64,000 nt of DNA, taken from the NCBI RefSeq assembly GCF_040958695.1, contig NZ_CP162599.1, positions 716,001-780,000 on the forward strand, in the 5' to 3' direction. A program made the position numbers and the translations under genes. The notes below the pieces were generated by a model. It was given only the letters and a program-made list of their open reading frames with translations, did no database searches and was not told the origin of the DNA. How positions within the stretch are numbered: position 1 is the stretch's first letter; the number at the start of each line of letters is the position of its first letter. Source of the DNA: Ornithinibacillus sp. 4-3. Lineage in GTDB: Bacteria; Bacillota; Bacilli; Bacillales; Amphibacillaceae. Of the stretch, positions 17,050 through 25,535 are shown piece by piece.

Positions 17050-17886
17050 ATGAAGTTGCGTATCCTAACAGTAGCAAAAAGAGAAATAAAATTAGGGTTT
17101 AGAAGCTCCTGGACCTATTCTTTTATGATCCTTTTGTCCATTTTTACTGTTGCTATACTACTGTTACAATCAGGTGTTGCAACTGTACAAGGGTATACTG
17201 ATATGACTGGTACGGTAATAAATATGACCCTATATTTATTACCGTTAATTACCCTTCTATTAGGTGGATTTTCAGTAGCAGTTGAAAAGGAAGATGGGCA
17301 ATGGGGATTACTTTCTACCTATCCAATCTCTGTGTATGCTTTTTTATGGGGAAAATGGATTGGACTAGCCATTATTCTTTTAACTATGCTCTTTTTTAGT
17401 TTTGGGCTTTCTGGTGTTATTACTATCGTATTTGGACATGGATTAAGTATTAATACTTTAATTTTCTTTTGGCTATTTTCTACTGTGTTGGCATTAGTCT
17501 ATTTAAGTATTTCTTTATTGATAGGATCTATTGTGATGAATCGTTGGCAATCACTTATTGGAGGAATCACAGTATGGTTTTTTACAATAATTATATGGCC
17601 ATTGTTAATGATTAGCACACTTAGCCACTTACCATCTTATAAATTAATAAAACCTATTTTACAAGTACTAACTCTTTTAAATCCTGCTGAATTTATTCGT
17701 GTTGTTTCTATTATGAGATTTGGAGCAGGGGCGGCGTTCGGAGCTGACTATTATAAATGGATTACATGGGCAACCAGTAACTACGGATTACTTATTTTTT
17801 TCGGTATTTTTTTGAGCTGGATATTCGTATCAATATTCGTTGGTGGATTTATTTGGAATCGGAGCGACAAAAATGGAGCAGAATAA
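17050..17886 (+). CDS. nosY: NosY-like ABC transporter permease
   Basis: A 278-residue polytopic membrane protein with six helices. It begins MKLRILTVAKREIKLGFRSSW, has EKEDGQWGLLSTYPIS near residue 80, and ends in IFVGGFIWNRSDKNGAE. It is of the ABC-2 type seen in NosY, partner of the NosF ATPase. In the known Nos system NosDFY channels a sulfur species or energy to CuZ assembly outside the membrane. It starts 1 bp after nosL and overlaps nosF, so all four genes appear co-translated. Confidence 0.85.
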   Translation: MKLRILTVAKREIKLGFRSSWTYSFMILLSIFTVAILLLQSGVATVQGYTDMTGTVINMTLYLLPLITLLLGGFSVAVEKEDGQWGLLSTYPISVYAFLWGKWIGLAIILLTMLFFSFGLSGVITIVFGHGLSINTLIFFWLFSTVLALVYLSISLLIGSIVMNRWQSLIGGITVWFFTIIIWPLLMISTLSHLPSYKLIKPILQVLTLLNPAEFIRVVSIMRFGAGAAFGADYYKWITWATSNYGLLIFFGIFLSWIFVSIFVGGFIWNRSDKNGAE

Positions 17887-18598
17887 CATGACAGTAGAGT
17901 TTTATAATCTATCGAAAATAGTAAAGAAGAAACACTTATTGATGTCTTTAAATTATCAACTTTCTAAAGGAAGGATACTTGCTTTATGTGGTGGCAACGG
18001 GGCAGGTAAAAGTACACTAATCCGGTTGATTACAGGGATAATAAAGCCCACAACAGGATATGTGACAATCAATGGATTAAATAAAAATAAACATAAAAGG
18101 CAATTCTTAGAACAACTTGGCTATATGCCAGATGATTTTCAATTTCAAAAGTCGATGACTACTAAAGAAACGCTGGACTTTTATGCACGAATTAAAAATA
18201 TAAGTAAAACAAGATATTTAGAAACATTAAAGGAAGTGGGTTTGCTAGATAAACTAAATGAGAAAGTTGGCAAGTTCTCAAAAGGAATGAATCAACGCCT
18301 TTTGTTAGCTCAAGCACTCTTAGCAAAGCCAAATATTCTAATTTTGGATGAGCCAACGAACGGTTTAGACCCATATTGGGTGAAACAATTTTGTAACCTT
18401 ATGCTACAGGCTAAAAAGGATGGACAAACGATTATCTTTTCAACGCATGATCTTCAGATTGCTGAACAGATTGCTGATGAAGTTTTGTTTCTTAGTGAAG
18501 GTGAGGTTATTAGTAAAGGTTCTATTAATCAATACCTTAATACCGGTTTATATGAAACATTTCAACAGCTTTATTTTAATGCTATTTCAGAAAAATAA
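17873..18598 (+). CDS. nosF: NosF-like ABC transporter ATP-binding protein
   Basis: A 241-residue ATPase with Walker A GGNGAGKST, Q-loop YMPDDFQFQKSMTTKETL, signature FSKGMNQRLLLAQALL and Walker B ILILDEPTNGLDP, then STHDLQIAEQIADEV. The ATG at 17873 was chosen because GGAGCGAC lies ~8 bp upstream, inside the end of nosY. It pairs with NosY. An IS3-family element begins 32 bp after the stop, so any former downstream nos gene may have been separated or lost. Confidence 0.85.
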   Translation: MEQNNMTVEFYNLSKIVKKKHLLMSLNYQLSKGRILALCGGNGAGKSTLIRLITGIIKPTTGYVTINGLNKNKHKRQFLEQLGYMPDDFQFQKSMTTKETLDFYARIKNISKTRYLETLKEVGLLDKLNEKVGKFSKGMNQRLLLAQALLAKPNILILDEPTNGLDPYWVKQFCNLMLQAKKDGQTIIFSTHDLQIAEQIADEVLFLSEGEVISKGSINQYLNTGLYETFQQLYFNAISEK

Positions 18599-18663
18599 AA
18601 CATGGTTATATGGACCTATGTCAATATCTTGGACACAAATAGCTTAAGTTTTTAATGATATTT

Positions 18664-19479
18664 TCAGCTGATATTTCGGCAGATATTTTCTACCTCTTGT
18701 GGTGTCATATAATTTATACTCCCATGAATTCTTTTGCGATTATACCAACCTTCAATGTACTGAAATAACGCTATTTTCGCTGAATATTCATCTAGATACT
18801 GAACATGATTGACTTCTTCCTTTTTTAAAATGGCATGGAACGATTCAATGCAAGCATTGTCATAAGGGCTACCTTTATAGCTAAAAGAATGCATTATGTT
18901 AAATTCGGTGATCAAAAATGCGAATTCATCGCTTGTATATTGACTACCAAGGTCTGAATGAAAGATAAGTTCTTCACAGGGTTGTTGGGTTTCATATGCA
19001 TTTCGTAATGCGGTGCTTATTAATTCCGTTGTCATTGTGCGTCCAAAAGAATGGCCAACAATCTTTCTTGAATGCAAATCCAAAACAGTTGCCAGATAGC
19101 ACCAACCCTGCTTTAACGTGTGGATATAAGTAATATCTCCAACCCATTTTTCATTGATTGTTTTCGTCTCAAAATCACGCTCTAAAATATTCTCACGTTC
19201 TATTATCTTTTCTTTACTCGGTGTCGGACGGAATTTCTTCGTTGTGATGGACCTGATATTTGCCTTTTTCATCAGGCGTTGCACACGTTTTAAACTTACA
19301 TGATATCCGGCCAACTCTAATAAATGGTGGATTTTTGGTGCACCATAACGTTGTTTACTGTCGTTAAAAATTCGGATGATTTCTTTTGTTAGTTGTCGAT
19401 TTTCCTGTTCTTGTTTTGAGATAGAAAACGTTAATGATTGATAGTACGTGCTCCTAGGAACACCAAGCACTTCACACAA
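18664..19479 (-). CDS. IS3-family transposase OrfB (DDE integrase domain)
   Basis: The rve-type integrase core contains the DDE triad in KWVGDITYIHT, IFHSDLGSQYTS and NACIESFHAIL, preceded by an HTH_21-like segment (KQRYGAPKIHHLLELAGYHVSLKRV). The isolated frame opens at TTG 19479. In practice the frame is open upstream to the heptamer at 19542-19548, so the product is probably the OrfAB fusion made by -1 frameshifting. No inactivating mutation was seen. Confidence 0.92.
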   Translation of the reverse strand: MCEVLGVPRSTYYQSLTFSISKQEQENRQLTKEIIRIFNDSKQRYGAPKIHHLLELAGYHVSLKRVQRLMKKANIRSITTKKFRPTPSKEKIIERENILERDFETKTINEKWVGDITYIHTLKQGWCYLATVLDLHSRKIVGHSFGRTMTTELISTALRNAYETQQPCEELIFHSDLGSQYTSDEFAFLITEFNIMHSFSYKGSPYDNACIESFHAILKKEEVNHVQYLDEYSAKIALFQYIEGWYNRKRIHGSINYMTPQEVENICRNIS

Positions 19480-19538
19480 TGTATGAACAGGGTAATATTC
19501 TCTTTCTTGCTCGATGAAATCCGTAATATCGTTGTCGG

Positions 19539-19817
19539 TTACTTTTTTGCGAATATGGCCATAGCTTTTTTTAATATTTCGTTCTCCTGTTGTAACTTAA
19601 GCATTTCTTTTTGCATCTTTGCGTAATCATCTGGTGTTACGGATGATCCATCTTCTAGCTCTACTGGATTGAATTTTTTTATCCATGCATAAATAGTTAC
19701 TTCTGAAACGCCATATTCACTGCTTAATTCCCTAACTGATTGACCTGAACGATATAAATCAACAACCATCTTCCTAAAATCATCATTGTAACGTTTACCA
19801 TGTTTGTGATTTGCCAT
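19539..19817 (-). CDS. IS3-family transposase OrfA (helix-turn-helix)
   Basis: A 92-residue protein starting MANHKHGKRYNDDFRKMVVD, with helix-turn-helix (RSGQSVRELSSEYGVSEVTIYAW) and a C-terminal leucine-zipper-like coiled coil (KMQKEMLKLQQENEILKKAM). It binds the IS ends. A GGGGG run ~10 bases upstream supports ATG 19817; the in-frame TTG at 19826 is less likely. It ends in AAA AAG TAA, the frameshift region. Confidence 0.88.
   Translation of the reverse strand: MANHKHGKRYNDDFRKMVVDLYRSGQSVRELSSEYGVSEVTIYAWIKKFNPVELEDGSSVTPDDYAKMQKEMLKLQQENEILKKAMAIFAKK
19542..19548 (-). other. Programmed -1 ribosomal frameshift heptamer A AAA AAG
   Basis: On the minus strand the orfA end reads GCA AAA AAG TAA. 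Slippage by -1 on A-AAA-AAG continues as KKVTDNDITDFIEQERE into orfB. This is the standard IS3-family signal for making the OrfAB transposase. Confidence 0.8.
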
Positions 19818-19931
19818 TGGACACAACCCCCTAGTAATAATTTTAAAGACTTAACTAAGTTGTGTCCATGAAACTATACTAGCATCAATAGGCAAAGATG
19901 TTATATAAAAATAAAAGGGATGGGATCTAAT

Positions 19932-21278
19932 TTGAAAAATACCTATAATCCTTTACAAAGACTTCATTTTTATGCAGCGTTGTTTATCACTCCATTATTA
20001 CTTATATTAACTTTATCAGGTATTGGTTATCTTTTTTTCACGGATGTGGAAAATAAAATATATCAACATGAGTTTTTTGGTAAAAGTGAAGAAACGGAAC
20101 AACAGACACTTAAACAAGCTGTTAAAGAGATTGAGGAAACGTATACTGGTTACAGTATAAACAAGATTAGTATTATGGAAAAGCCTTATAATGATAGGAT
20201 AACAATCAGTAATGAAGATGGGAATCAACAGTATCTTTTTTTAGATGACAATAACCAAATAGTTGCTAGTCAAAATGCTAAATATACTTATTCTAATGTG
20301 ATGAGAAGCATACATAGTTCACTGTTTACGGAAAACACAATTATTAATTACTTAGTAGAGTTAACTGCATGTTGGACTATTTTCATGATTGTGTCTGGAA
20401 CTTATATGTTAGTTAAAAAGAAACTTATTACGAATAAAAATAAGAAATTAAGATTTCAAAAATGGCATGCTCTTTTAGGATTGATTGTAGCCATACCTTT
20501 ATTTGTTATTGTATTAACAGGTATTCCATGGTCAGCATTCATGGGAAGTCATATTAGTAAGTTGGGAGAGGATTATCCAAATTTAGGGAATACGGAGTTG
20601 CGTTATAACCCACCTAATTCAGATATTAACGAGATTCCTTGGGCGACTAAAAGTAAAAAAGAACCTGTGTCTGAGAGTGGTGAGCATAAAGGACACGCTG
20701 ATCATCACGGTGCATCAAGTTCAGTTACTGATTTACCCAATCAAATGACTGTTGATGAAATTAGCAGTATTGCTCAAAAAGAGGGTGTTTCTAAACCATT
20801 TTCTATTGTATATCCATCAGATGAGAAAGGGGTTTTCACTGTATCCAAAGGAAGTAATTCTGGTGTTACTGGGCTGGATGTTTCACCAAATGAAGAAACA
20901 ACAGTTTATTATGATCAATATAGCGGCGACAGGCTGGGAAAAGTGGATTATGAAGAATATGGTGTCATAGGTAAATGGTTTACTTGGGGTATCCCGTTAC
21001 ATGAAGGTCACTTATTTGGTTTGCCAAATAAAGTAATGAATCTACTTGTCTGTATCGCGTTTCTAGGTGCTATCGTAATTGGTTTTATTTCTTGGATGAA
21101 ACGTACAAAAAACTTCTCAAATATACTACCGAAAAGAGTTAATAAACCACTTTCAATTTCTGTTATATCGATGTTAATAGTACTTGGTATTTTAATGCCA
21201 TTGTTCGGAATATCTATTATTCTTGTGTTCATTATAGAAGCTATTTTATATTTCAAGAAGAAAAAAGCGGTGTCTTAA
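19932..21278 (+). CDS. PepSY-associated transmembrane protein
   Basis: This ~448-residue polytopic protein starts MKNTYNPLQRLHFYAALFITP, the standard opening of PepSY-TM proteins (helix 1 LLLILTLSGIGYLFF). It has a PepSY-like domain (~60-110), a helix (LVELTACWTIFMIVSGTYMLV), the WHALLG box, a His-rich loop (GEHKGHADHHGASS) and a second PepSY-like segment (YDQYSGDRLGKVDYEEYG). Relatives occur in iron/heme reduction and in copper or nos contexts. TTG 19932 has GGGATGGGA upstream; ATG 19920 is the alternative. It lies immediately beyond the IS and may originally have belonged to the nos cluster. Confidence 0.8.
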   Translation: MKNTYNPLQRLHFYAALFITPLLLILTLSGIGYLFFTDVENKIYQHEFFGKSEETEQQTLKQAVKEIEETYTGYSINKISIMEKPYNDRITISNEDGNQQYLFLDDNNQIVASQNAKYTYSNVMRSIHSSLFTENTIINYLVELTACWTIFMIVSGTYMLVKKKLITNKNKKLRFQKWHALLGLIVAIPLFVIVLTGIPWSAFMGSHISKLGEDYPNLGNTELRYNPPNSDINEIPWATKSKKEPVSESGEHKGHADHHGASSSVTDLPNQMTVDEISSIAQKEGVSKPFSIVYPSDEKGVFTVSKGSNSGVTGLDVSPNEETTVYYDQYSGDRLGKVDYEEYGVIGKWFTWGIPLHEGHLFGLPNKVMNLLVCIAFLGAIVIGFISWMKRTKNFSNILPKRVNKPLSISVISMLIVLGILMPLFGISIILVFIIEAILYFKKKKAVS

Positions 21279-21297
21279 GACATCGCTTAGTTTGTAG

Positions 21298-21327
21298 GGA
21301 AATCATTTGAAATTTCAAATGATTTCC
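21298..21327. repeat. 30-bp perfect palindrome after the PepSY gene
   Basis: GGAAATCATTTGAAA (21298-21312) is followed directly by its exact complement TTTCAAATGATTTCC (21313-21327). It overlaps the last readable part of a decayed minus-strand MarR gene. It may act as a terminator or be a recombination scar. Confidence 0.6.
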
Positions 21328-21569
21328 TATCTAGAGCACGTAATAAACCGCTAATATTTGATCGGGTGACAGTAAGTTCATTGCTTAGCTCAGAGGGTAA
21401 TGCTTCATAGTTTCTTTCCTCAAGCATTTATAATAGATATAGCCGAGCTAAATTCAAATCAAATACTGTGGTTTTTGAATCTAATATTCTGGTTAATTTA
21501 TTTGTTTTTTTGATGTAATGTAAGAAAGAGTTTTACCTCGATATCCGGATTATCAAGAGGGTTTGTCAT
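21325..21569 (-). pseudogene. Decayed MarR-family regulator
   Basis: The minus strand starts MTNPLDNPDIEVKLFLTLHQK and stops at TAA. It resumes in another frame as LTRILDSKTTVFDLNLARLYLL, stops again, then continues LEERNYEALPSELSNELTVT and RSNISGLLRALDRKSF. The last segment is a MarR-like winged-helix recognition region. At least two frame breaks and loss of the C-terminus make it a clear pseudogene. Confidence 0.7.
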
Positions 21570-21769
21570 ATGTTATTCATCTTCTTCTAATTATTGAATG
21601 TATTTATTATAATGGCAATTGATTAACTGTCAAATAGATAAGCTATTAACTAAGTGTGGGGCGATAATCCTTATGTTAAAATGTTTAGCAGTCTTGCTGC
21701 ATTATAGTTTTTTCCATTTCTTCCCCTTAAAATAGTAAACAATCATTGTCTACTACTCTAAACGCTTTT

Positions 21770-21955
21770 TTACCTTGTTAAATCATAGCTTAAATCTAAG
21801 AGATGGAAGATTTCCTCGTCAGGAACAGAACCATCCAATACAATGCTAATCCAGTGCTCCTTGTTCATGTGATAAGCGGGTAAAATTGCATTATTCTCTC
21901 TTAAAATACCAGATAATGCTGGATCACATTTAACATTCAATATCTCTGTTTTTCC
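21770..21955 (-). pseudogene. C-terminal fragment of a MmcQ/YjbR-like (DUF419) protein
   Basis: The minus strand reads GKTEILNVKCDPALSGILRE, then NNAILPAYHMNKEHWISIVL, and ends DLSYDLTR-stop. This matches the C-terminal half of YjbR/MmcQ proteins (K.P..A...R......P..HMNK.HW.........). The upstream codon in frame is TAG and the N-terminal half is missing, so this is a remnant. Confidence 0.75.
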
Positions 21956-22089
21956 CTATTGTAGATACGCTATCTTGCTGTATCGTTACTGTTAATGTAT
22001 TTGGTGTACCGAGACTACTTCAGATTGTATGAAAATAATATTACGAATAATCAATTAGCATTTTTAAAATAAGATAGGAGGAGAAACAA

Positions 22090-22528
22090 ATGAATAATGA
22101 TATTACTTACAAAAAGCTACAATCAGGCGATGAAAAGGATTTTTATGATTTAGTATTGTTATTCAACGATGTATTTGAGGCCAACAATGGCGTAAATAAG
22201 AAAAATATTAGCCAATTGCTGAACAATCCAAACTTTGTGTGTTTGGTCGCTTTTCATCATCAATAAAGTTATTGGGGGAATAACTGCTTATGAGCTCATG
22301 TCGTATGATAAGCCTGGATCTGCAATGTATATCTATGATTTAGCAGTTCAGAATAGTCATCAACGAAACGGGATTGGTAGCAAATTGGTTTCGGAGCTAT
22401 TAGCAGATTGCAGAAGTAAAGGTATAAAGGAATTATTTGTCCAAGCGGAGGAAGCTGACACTCATGCGGTTCAATTTTATCAGAAATTAGGAGGCAAATC
22501 TCTTAAAACATATCAGTTTGATTTTTAA
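22090..22528 (+). pseudogene. Frameshifted GNAT acetyltransferase resembling AAC(3)-I aminoglycoside acetyltransferases
   Basis: ATG 22090 has a perfect AGGAGG site. The first frame encodes MNNDITYKKLQSGDEKDFYD and FNDVFEANNGVN, then NPNFVCLVAFHHQ-stop. The body continues in the next frame as KVIGGITAYELMSYDKPGSA, MYIYDLAVQNSHQRNGIGSK and ends GGKSLKTYQFDF. One extra base near 22262-22266 explains the break. The pattern (VF, NPxFVxLVA, VIGGxTAYEL, YIYDLAV, RxGIGSxLV) is that of AAC(3)-I-like GNAT enzymes. As it stands the gene should be inactive. Confidence 0.82.
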
Positions 22529-22552
22529 CGTTTAAACATAGATGAAAGGACA

Positions 22553-22969
22553 ATGATTGTGGTTGGACTGGCAGTATTATGTGGAATTTTGGTAGCTATC
22601 ATCCCGTCACGGTTGATAATTAATGTCTTTTCTGACGTGAATATGAGTTATATTTTGATTGATATCGCTCGTTGGACAGCAGTCTATTTCCTAATGTCCA
22701 TGATTGCTTTTGGCATTGCAGAATTAACACGCAGTACAATTGTACCGCTTTCCATTTTAATTATGATTCCAATACTTATTGCGACAGGTATCTTACAATG
22801 GCCAGAAGGATTACGATTCTTGCCAGATCAAGCAAGTATGAGTTTACTTGGAACTCCTGCTTATGAAGTGACTGAGCTTCCGCCGTGGATTGCTTTCTTT
22901 ACACTTCTTGCTTGGGTGGTTGTGTGTATTGGGATTTATTGGTTTTCCTTGTTACGACGCGATAGTTAA
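22553..22969 (+). pseudogene. N-terminally truncated ABC-2 transporter permease
   Basis: 138 residues containing about four hydrophobic helices (IVVGLAVLCGILVAIIP, TAVYFLMSMIAFGIAEL, ILIMIPILIATGILQW, WIAFFTLLAWVVVCIGI). The end (YWFSLLRRDS) is typical of bacitracin/lantibiotic-type ABC-2 permeases, which are usually about 230-250 residues long. The first half and the partner ATPase are absent. An AAAGGA site precedes the ATG, so the fragment could still be translated. Confidence 0.6.
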
Positions 22970-22978
22970 AAAGATGTG

Positions 22979-23011
22979 AACTCATACTTTGATAGGTGAT
23001 AAGTATGAGTT
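22979..23011 (+). terminator. Stem-loop terminator after the permease fragment
   Basis: AACTCATACTT (22979-22989) pairs perfectly with AAGTATGAGTT (23001-23011) across an 11-base loop. A TTATATTTAT tract follows. Confidence 0.7.
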
Positions 23012-23227
23012 TATATTTATCATTCTATTTATCAGTATCCATTAGTTTTGCCAACCTGATAAAAGAAAGTTAGATGTATTGAATGTAGCAATGATTGTTC
23101 TTATATAGCTTACTTCGATAACCTCTATATTTGTGGTCTCATCAAGGTTTTTTCCACCTCTGACGAAAGATACTGGAATGAACAACGTGTCTTTTATTAA
23201 AAATGAATTAATCTTTTGGCTAGTTTA

Positions 23228-24043
23228 TCAAGTTTTTTGTATAGCATCTTTAATTAAGCAGTTTCCTCGTCCATGTGGAATACACATTGGAGTACCAAAG
23301 ATAGGATCACGTGCGATATTACATCTCATACGAAATACTGCTGAAACAAGTTCTGCTGAAATTGTATCTTCCGGGCGTCCTTGAGCATATATTTTTTTAT
23401 CTTTTATCGCAATGATATGGTGTGCATAGCGGCTTGCTAAATTTAAATCATGCAATACCATTACAATAGTACGATTGTCTTTTTCATTTAAATTGAAAAG
23501 AAGATCTAGAACATCAATTTGATGTGTTAAATCCAGATAGGTGGTTGGTTCGTCTAATAAAATAATCTCAGTATCTTGTGCTAAGGTTAACGCAATCCAT
23601 GCCCGTTGGCGCTGTCCACCTGATAAAGAATCAACAGATTGATCCTTTAAATCTAACATATTTGTATCTTCTAGAGCTTTTTGTACAGCTTCCTCATCTT
23701 TTTTGGACCATTGCTTCATTACTTTACGATAAGGATGTCTTCCTTGTTTAACAAGCTCATAAACAGTTAAACCTTCAGGAGCTGTTGGCCCTTGTGGCAA
23801 GATTGCTAAGTTCTGTGCAATTTCTTTTGTTCGCATTTGAGCGATATTTTGTCCATTTAATACAATAGATCCTCGCTTTGGTTTTAATAAACGTGCCAAC
23901 GAACGCAGTAATGTTGACTTTCCACAGCCATTTGGACCAATAAAAACAGTAATTTCCCCTTTTGGGATAGAAATATCTAGTTCTTTTATAATAATTCGAT
24001 CTCCAAATCCCAGTGTTAGATTACTTGCTGTTAATGAGCTCAA
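23228..24043 (-). CDS. Iron-siderophore ABC transporter ATP-binding protein
   Basis: A 271-residue FecE/FhuC/YusV-type ATPase. Walker A is GPNGCGKSTLL, the signature LSGGQRQRAWIALTLAQ and Walker B IILLDEPTTYLDL, followed by VLHDLNLASRYAHH. TTG 24043 follows GGGAGGCG. It is downstream of, and in the same direction as, the binding-protein gene, while the two permeases are divergent at 25536; together they make one complete importer. A degenerate Fur-like half-site lies ~70 bp upstream. Confidence 0.9.
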   Translation of the reverse strand: MSSLTASNLTLGFGDRIIIKELDISIPKGEITVFIGPNGCGKSTLLRSLARLLKPKRGSIVLNGQNIAQMRTKEIAQNLAILPQGPTAPEGLTVYELVKQGRHPYRKVMKQWSKKDEEAVQKALEDTNMLDLKDQSVDSLSGGQRQRAWIALTLAQDTEIILLDEPTTYLDLTHQIDVLDLLFNLNEKDNRTIVMVLHDLNLASRYAHHIIAIKDKKIYAQGRPEDTISAELVSAVFRMRCNIARDPIFGTPMCIPHGRGNCLIKDAIQKT

Positions 24044-24363
24044 TATAAAACGCCTCCCTAACCTAAAAAGGTGTGGTGTTCTTAATTAATTTCATTCTAT
24101 GATTTTGATGGACATGATAACAATTTCAATAAAAAATAAATACTTAATAAGCCGCTTCTATTTTTTCATGTAAAAAAGTTTCACTCAGTAGTATTCACGA
24201 TCTTTTGTAAAGGTGATTCCTTTCCTTTTGCTTAGATAAGAAACTAAGAGAACAAATATTCCTGTTAAGTATTTGTTTTCTTAAGAAATTTTTAAAAAAG
24301 GTTAATAAGAGGTAGAAATCTTTTGCTTAAAGACAAATTAAGCTTTTTAAACAAGTATGAAAA
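24044..24363. other. Intergenic region with weak Fur-box-like sequence
   Basis: No gene is seen. TGATAACAATTTCA (24115-24128) resembles a degraded Fur box (one good half). An 8-bp stem AACAAATA (24251-24258)/TATTTGTT (24270-24277) lies downstream of the binding-protein gene and might be a weak terminator. Confidence 0.35.
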
Positions 24364-25353
24364 TTATTTAAACAAATCAACAAACATATCGATTGTTTGT
24401 TTTGAAGCAACCAAGCCACTGTTTGTCCAATTGCTTTCATCTTCTATGAAGTATACTTGATTATTTTGAACGACAGCAGTATTGTTCCAGACATTGCTAT
24501 TGTCTAATGCTTCAATTCCTTCATCATCTTTGTTACCTAGAATAATGAGATGATCAGCATCTATTTCAGAAAGTTTTTCTAAAGATATTGGGTTCCAAGC
24601 TGATTCTCCTTGGCCTAGCTCTTCAACCAGTCCAGGTACTGTCACACCTAGTTCATTATAAATCATATTAGCGGAGTGACGATTTTTCTCGAATAGGAAG
24701 TATTTACCTCCAATAACCCACATCATTGCAACGCTTTCGTCACCTAATAATTCCTTAAGCCCTTCTTTTGCTTGGTTTACTTTTTCCTCATAATCCGTTA
24801 AAGCTTCTGCTGCTTCATCTTCCTTACCTATTAGTTTCCCTATCTTCTGTATGCGAACTTGCCAATCACTTACCTCTTCTTCAGATAATACATAGGTAGG
24901 TGCAATAGCTGCATAATCATCATAAGAGCCTTCATAATTATCTAGCACATGATCTAAAATAATAAGATCAGGTTCTATGCTTAGAACAGCCTCTAGAGGC
25001 AATGTCCATTCAATGGTGTCAACATCTGCTAATTCTTGTTCTAGGTAATCTTGTACGCTTTCACCAATTGCCCATTTTGCAACAGGTTTCTCACCAAGAG
25101 CAATCAATGTATCTTCATTGTAAGATGCAAGAATTTTTTCAGGGTTTGCAGGAACGGTAACTTCCCCCATATCGGAATCAACCTTGATTTCGCTTTCTTC
25201 TTCTGCATCATTTGGTGTATTTACTTCTTCTGATTTATTGGGCTCATCTGCTTCGTTCGGTTCCTTATCATTACTATTACTACAAGCAACGAGAAGAAAT
25301 AGAGCAATGAGGATAAGCATTAACAAATATTTCTTTTGTATGTATTTGTGCAT
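24364..25353 (-). CDS. Iron-siderophore-binding lipoprotein
   Basis: This 329-residue binding protein has signal MHKYIQKKYLLMLILIALFL with lipobox LVAC, then an acidic linker (KEPNEADEPNKSEEVNTPND) and the periplasmic-binding fold of FeuA/YfiY/FhuD type (MGEVTVPANPEKIL, WTLPLEAVLSIEPDLIILD, WNPISLEKLSEIDADHLIIL). CAT at 25351-25353 was chosen as start because AAAGGAG lies upstream; longer starts overlap the promoter. The Fur box at 25393 controls it. The ligand is probably a hydroxamate or citrate-type siderophore; this is not certain. Confidence 0.9.
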   Translation of the reverse strand: MHKYIQKKYLLMLILIALFLLVACSNSNDKEPNEADEPNKSEEVNTPNDAEEESEIKVDSDMGEVTVPANPEKILASYNEDTLIALGEKPVAKWAIGESVQDYLEQELADVDTIEWTLPLEAVLSIEPDLIILDHVLDNYEGSYDDYAAIAPTYVLSEEEVSDWQVRIQKIGKLIGKEDEAAEALTDYEEKVNQAKEGLKELLGDESVAMMWVIGGKYFLFEKNRHSANMIYNELGVTVPGLVEELGQGESAWNPISLEKLSEIDADHLIILGNKDDEGIEALDNSNVWNNTAVVQNNQVYFIEDESNWTNSGLVASKQTIDMFVDLFK

Positions 25354-25392
25354 TTCTTTTTCTCCTTTAATATTATATAATGAACTTCTACC

Positions 25393-25411
25393 GATAATGA
25401 TAATCATTTTC
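25393..25411. promoter_or_regulatory. Fur box between divergent iron-uptake genes
   Basis: GATAATGATAATCATTTTC matches the classical 19-bp Fur box GATAATGATAATCATTATC at 18 of 19 positions. It lies ~40 bp upstream of the binding-protein start, next to a TATAAT (minus strand, 25372-25377), so iron would repress this promoter. It probably also affects the divergent permease operon. Confidence 0.88.
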
Positions 25412-25535
25412 GATTAAGGTGTCAATAAAATTATAGTGATATTTTATGGAAATAGAACTTAAAATTACAGAATATCTAAACATGATATGTTCATCTAATA
25501 ATGTTTTAGATAGAGGATATAGGAGTATATAAGCA

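Larger units (their letters stand above)
18630..19868 (-). mobile_element. IS3-family insertion sequence, complete
   Basis: About 1239 bp, bounded by imperfect inverted repeats. The left end reads TGGACACAAATAGCTTAAGT and the right end, on the complement, TGGACACAACTTAGTTAAGT. It contains orfA and orfB on the minus strand, linked by an A AAA AAG frameshift heptamer. The flanking trinucleotides (TCT left, TGA right) are not a target duplication. Confidence 0.88.
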
